DNA of 64,000 nt from an uncultured Caldilineales bacterium. GTDB taxonomy: Bacteria > Chloroflexota > Anaerolineae > JAAEKA01. The translations under genes were made by a program, and so were the position numbers. The stretch covers positions 1 to 64,000 of the forward strand of contig CALESQ010000040.1 in the NCBI GenBank assembly GCA_937907455.1. Direction: 5' to 3'. The stretch's first letter is position 1. Each line of letters begins with the position of its first letter. Positions 61,411 to 64,000 of the stretch are shown here, in pieces. Under the pieces are notes generated by a model. The model had not been told where the DNA came from and did not search any database. It was given only the letters and a program-made list of their open reading frames with translations.

Positions 61411-62377
61411 AGCTGCTGTGTCGGCAGCGGCTGTCATCCGTCCGCATGATGCCATGGTCGAAGCCGTGCGTGTGGTGATGGCGCGGCAATACATCGTGAT
61501 GCGCACCAACGAGGCGGGTTGCCGCCAGGGCCAGGATGATGCCGCCATTCACGATATGCGCGTGGCTATTCGTCGCCTGCGCGTGGCTTTTCGGCTGTTT
61601 AGCGGCTACTATCGCCGTACAATCACCCACGCGTTGGAGCAGGAACTGCGTCAGGCCGGGCGCGCGCTGGGTGCGGTGCGCGATTTTGACGTGCTCACCC
61701 GCGACGCGCGTGCCTATCTGGCTGCGGCAGACAAGGGTCAGCGTGGCGATTTGCAGCCGCTACTGGCTCACTGGAAAGAGCAGCGCCAAAAGGCGCATCG
61801 CCAGTTGGTGGCCTACCTCGACAGTGGCGCTTTCAAGCATTTGTTGGATGAGCTGCAAACCTTTACGGCAACACCAGGTGCAGCCGTGGCCGGGCAGACC
61901 CCGCGTGTAGGCGAGCCGTATCAAGTGCGCCATGTGTTAAGCAGCTTGATATGGGCACGCTATGAAGCCGTGCGCGCCTACGAAACCGTGCTGGCAGATG
62001 CACCTCCCGCGGTGTGGCACGCGCTGCGTATCGAGTGTAAATATCTGCGCTACGTGCTGGAGTTTTTTCAGGAAGTGCTTGGCAGCGATACACCCGCGCT
62101 GATTGCTCAGATAATCAGCGTGCAGGATCATTTGGGTAACCTGCAGGATGCAGAGGTGGCCGGCCACAGGTTGGTAGAGTTTCTGGCGTTGGCCTATCGG
62201 CGGCAGGCGGCGGCAGAAACACCGTTTGCCGTGGACCTCTTCGGCGTCACCAGCTATCATCGGGGGCGACGTGAAGCGGTTCGCAGTCTGATGGCCGATT
62301 TCCCGCCGGTCTGGGCGCTGGTCGGGGGAGTAAAGTTCCGTCGCCGGTTGGCCGCAGCGCTGGAAACCTTGCTGTAG
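61388..62377 (+). CDS. CHAD-domain protein
   Basis: The 329-residue helical protein carries the CHAD signature: HDMRVAIRRLRVAFRLF (conserved His and Arg), LGAVRDFDVL and WHALRIECKYLRYVLEFF, with clustered His/Arg/Lys that bind polyphosphate. It is preceded by ggaggtgac within the end of the CYTH gene. Polyphosphate-granule association or phosphate handling is inferred from the family. Confidence 0.9.
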   Translation: MSKQAPSKAAVSAAAVIRPHDAMVEAVRVVMARQYIVMRTNEAGCRQGQDDAAIHDMRVAIRRLRVAFRLFSGYYRRTITHALEQELRQAGRALGAVRDFDVLTRDARAYLAAADKGQRGDLQPLLAHWKEQRQKAHRQLVAYLDSGAFKHLLDELQTFTATPGAAVAGQTPRVGEPYQVRHVLSSLIWARYEAVRAYETVLADAPPAVWHALRIECKYLRYVLEFFQEVLGSDTPALIAQIISVQDHLGNLQDAEVAGHRLVEFLALAYRRQAAAETPFAVDLFGVTSYHRGRREAVRSLMADFPPVWALVGGVKFRRRLAAALETLL

Positions 62378-62425
62378 CCATCAGCTCGCCATGCACGTCA
62401 CCCTTGCCCGGTAAACCATCTTTGC

Positions 62426-62467
62426 ACAAAAACACGGCCCCGTGAGACATAGCTCATGGGGCCGTGT
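62426..62467 (-). terminator. Intrinsic terminator of the DUF6800-like gene
   Basis: On the minus strand ACACGGCCCC... pairs with its complement (arms 62432-62441 and 62458-62467, extended by GTGAG/CTCAT) and is followed by TTTTTG. It ends 23 bases after the small gene's stop. Confidence 0.85.
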
Positions 62468-62489
62468 TGGTGCATCAGAACGAGAGTTT

Positions 62490-62654
62490 TTACACTTCGG
62501 GCACAGGGGCTGCGGGACTGACCTTTTGGATCTTGCGCACCAGGGCACCGCGCTGGCGGGCATCGGTGGTCTTGGCAAACTGGGCGCGCAACTTGCGCAC
62601 CTTGTCGCGGCGATGACGCCGGCGCTTGATCTCTCGGGCACGTTCACTGGTCAT
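62490..62654 (-). CDS. Small basic DUF6800-like protein
   Basis: A 54-residue, very basic protein (REIKRRRHRRDKVRKLRAQF, ending KIQKVSPAAPVPEV) with aaggag six bases upstream of ATG 62654 and its own terminator. The layout of a basic helix followed by KIxxxSPxAPxP resembles DUF6800, a small family common in bacteria of this kind; function unknown. Nucleic-acid binding is plausible from charge. Confidence 0.7.
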   Translation of the reverse strand: MTSERAREIKRRRHRRDKVRKLRAQFAKTTDARQRGALVRKIQKVSPAAPVPEV

Positions 62655-62836
62655 TGCGATCTCCTTAAGCGGTGAGTAGTCAACAGAAAAATAAGAGCTG
62701 TCGAGTGCCGTGCATTTTAGCCCAGCTCGTTTCGCCTGTCAATTCGTGGGCAGTGTGCGACTTTCGGTTGAATGACAAGAGTCGGGCAATGAATGGTTGC
62801 GGCTCAGAGAATGAAGCGCTCTCAAGTGCTCTCCGA

Positions 62837-62886
62837 AAGCCCCGGCAGGGGCTTGGTGGCCTGAGCCACCGAATTCAATTCGGTGG
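62837..62886. repeat. Clustered short hairpins
   Basis: AAGCCCC-ggca-GGGGCTT (62837-62854), GGTGGC-ctga-GCCACC (62855-62870) and CCACCGAATT-c-AATTCGGTGG (62866-62886) overlap or adjoin, so alternative folds compete. Possibly a Rho-independent-like end without T-tract, or a dispersed repeat. The rest of 62657-62975 shows no gene. Confidence 0.6.
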
Positions 62887-62975
62887 CGATACATTTCAAC
62901 CGAATTCCGTACACACCCAATTCGTGCCATGATCCTGGGCCTGTACCGTTTTTGTAAAGTGATTGGGCAGATCCG

Positions 62976-64000
62976 TTACCACCGCACCGGCAGAGCTGTC
63001 AGCCCATGAAAGTGGTAGGCGTCGCGATAGCTTGTTTCGCCTGCCAGCCGCATTTTCGGCAGGCGTTGCAACAGGATGGGCAGGGCTACATGCAGCTCCA
63101 GCCGGGCCAGCGGTGCGCCGATGCAGTAGTGAATGCCGCCACCAAAAGAGACGTGCGGGTTGGGCGTGCGCGTTACATCCAGCGTGTCAGGCGCAGCAAA
63201 CACCGCCGGATCGCGGTTGGCCGCGCCCAGCAGCACGGCCACCTCATCGCCGCGACGGAAGTGCTGCCCGCGGTACTCCACATCCTCCAGTGCCCACCGG
63301 GTAAAGAGATGCAGCGGTGGGTCGTAGCGCATCAGCTCTTCCACTGCCGGTACGATGAGGCTCGGCTCGGCCTGCAACCGTGCCCATTGTTCGGGATGCC
63401 GCAACAGCGCCAACACGCCGTTGCCGATGACATGCACGGTGGCTTCGTGGCCGGCGTTGAGTAATTGAATGCAGGTGGCAATCAGCTCGTTCTCGGTGAG
63501 GCGTTCGCCTTGCTCCTCTGCCTCAAGCAGCACGCTGATCAGATCATCCTGGGGTGCTGTGCGGCGCAAATTGACATAACTTTGCAGGTAGGCAGCGAAT
63601 TCCTGTGTGGCTTGCACCGCGGCTTGTTCCTGAGCAGGTGTGCGCGCCAACTCGTACATGGCGACCATAGCATGTGACCAGGCCAGCAATTGGCTGTTCA
63701 TCGTGGTTGGTACGCCCAGCAGTTCAGCGATTACTGTCACGGGAATAGGGGTGGCAAACGCGGTGAGCAGGTCAGCCTCGCCAGCAGCTTCCATCGCATC
63801 AAGGAGCGCGTGGCTGAGCGTGGCGATGCGGCTGCGCAGTCGCTCGATCTGCCGCGCGGTGAAGGCTTTGTGTACCAGGCTGCGCAGCCTGGTGTGATCA
63901 GGCGGTTCCAGCGCCAGCAGGGTCAAGGCGTCCACATCGTAGAAAGGTTGCAGGTCGGCGCGGGGAGGGGGCCAGCCCAGCTCCTCGCGCGTGGCGACAT
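62976..64000 (-). CDS. Cytochrome P450 (N-terminus beyond the window)
   Basis: A bacterial class I P450 mono-oxygenase cut by the right edge. Visible: LEPPDHTRLRSLVHKAFT (C-helix region), I-helix AGHEAT (oxygen-binding AGxxT-like), ExxR in EELMRYD, and the heme loop VSFGGGIHYCIGAPLARLE with the Cys thiolate. The frame continues upstream of 63935 (DLQPFYDVDALTL) to the edge, so about 60-80 N-terminal residues are missing. Substrate and redox partners unknown; no ferredoxin gene is in view. Confidence 0.92.
   Translation of the reverse strand, partial: VATREELGWPPPRADLQPFYDVDALTLLALEPPDHTRLRSLVHKAFTARQIERLRSRIATLSHALLDAMEAAGEADLLTAFATPIPVTVIAELLGVPTTMNSQLLAWSHAMVAMYELARTPAQEQAAVQATQEFAAYLQSYVNLRRTAPQDDLISVLLEAEEQGERLTENELIATCIQLLNAGHEATVHVIGNGVLALLRHPEQWARLQAEPSLIVPAVEELMRYDPPLHLFTRWALEDVEYRGQHFRRGDEVAVLLGAANRDPAVFAAPDTLDVTRTPNPHVSFGGGIHYCIGAPLARLELHVALPILLQRLPKMRLAGETSYRDAYHFHGLTALPVRW

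Overview
This window reads as a chromosome segment of an uncultivated, G+C-rich bacterium, most likely a Chloroflexota member of the Anaerolineae/Caldilineae type. That is an inference from gene content (PadR-HAAS pair, YfhO-like protein, DUF6800-like small protein, CYTH/CHAD pair, large secreted glycan-degrading proteins); no rRNA is present to settle it. No cas genes, CRISPR array or transposase was recognised.

Left part (1-18.6 kb) is visibly richer in G+C (hand counts of single 60-base rows: 48/60 at 7081 and 46/60 at 12541, against 33/60 at 24181 and 28/60 at 28021). It holds nitrous-oxide-reductase maturation genes nosD, nosF, nosY and a NosL fusion, a lipoprotein cytochrome c, a cupin plus three heme-copper-like membrane proteins, then a selenium locus: a LysR regulator divergent from selD, and a DsrE-family gene. 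Both selD and the DsrE gene contain an in-frame TGA exactly where a catalytic Cys belongs, so both appear to be selenoproteins that ordinary ORF calling truncates. A sulfide:quinone-reductase-like flavoprotein, a methyltransferase and a PadR-led operon (TauE exporter, ChrA transporter, Cys-rich protein) follow. Several broken genes (nitroreductase, DUF166-like, prolyl oligopeptidase, nucleoside phosphorylase, HigBA-like toxin-antitoxin) are scattered here. The segment ends with a tyrosine recombinase lying directly behind tRNA-Gln, which suggests an integrated, partly decayed island.

Middle part (18.7-43 kb) is housekeeping and accessory: DEAD-box helicase, miaA, a glycosidase-like protein, a YfhO-like membrane protein, a recombinase-fold protein lacking catalytic residues, tRNA-Lys behind a consensus promoter, PadR-HAAS pair, RRM protein, a pentaheme cytochrome with a dockerin-like tail, acyltransferase, DinB protein, an 840-bp array of hairpin-forming repeats, an FG-GAP surface protein, tgt with two overlapping genes, and a GtrA/phosphodiester glycosidase cluster.

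Right part (43-64 kb) is a carbohydrate locus: a 1191-residue fused sugar sensor/histidine kinase/receiver/AraC regulator, a CUT1-type ABC importer without its ATPase, three GH16 enzymes (one lipoprotein, one apparently cytoplasmic, one large secreted protein whose GH16 domain is inserted inside a carbohydrate-binding module), a GH30 enzyme, and a 1153-residue protein that may be a phosphorylase-like enzyme. This fits uptake and breakdown of a beta-1,3/1,6-glucan such as laminarin. CYTH and CHAD proteins, a small basic protein and a cytochrome P450 cut by the right edge complete the window.
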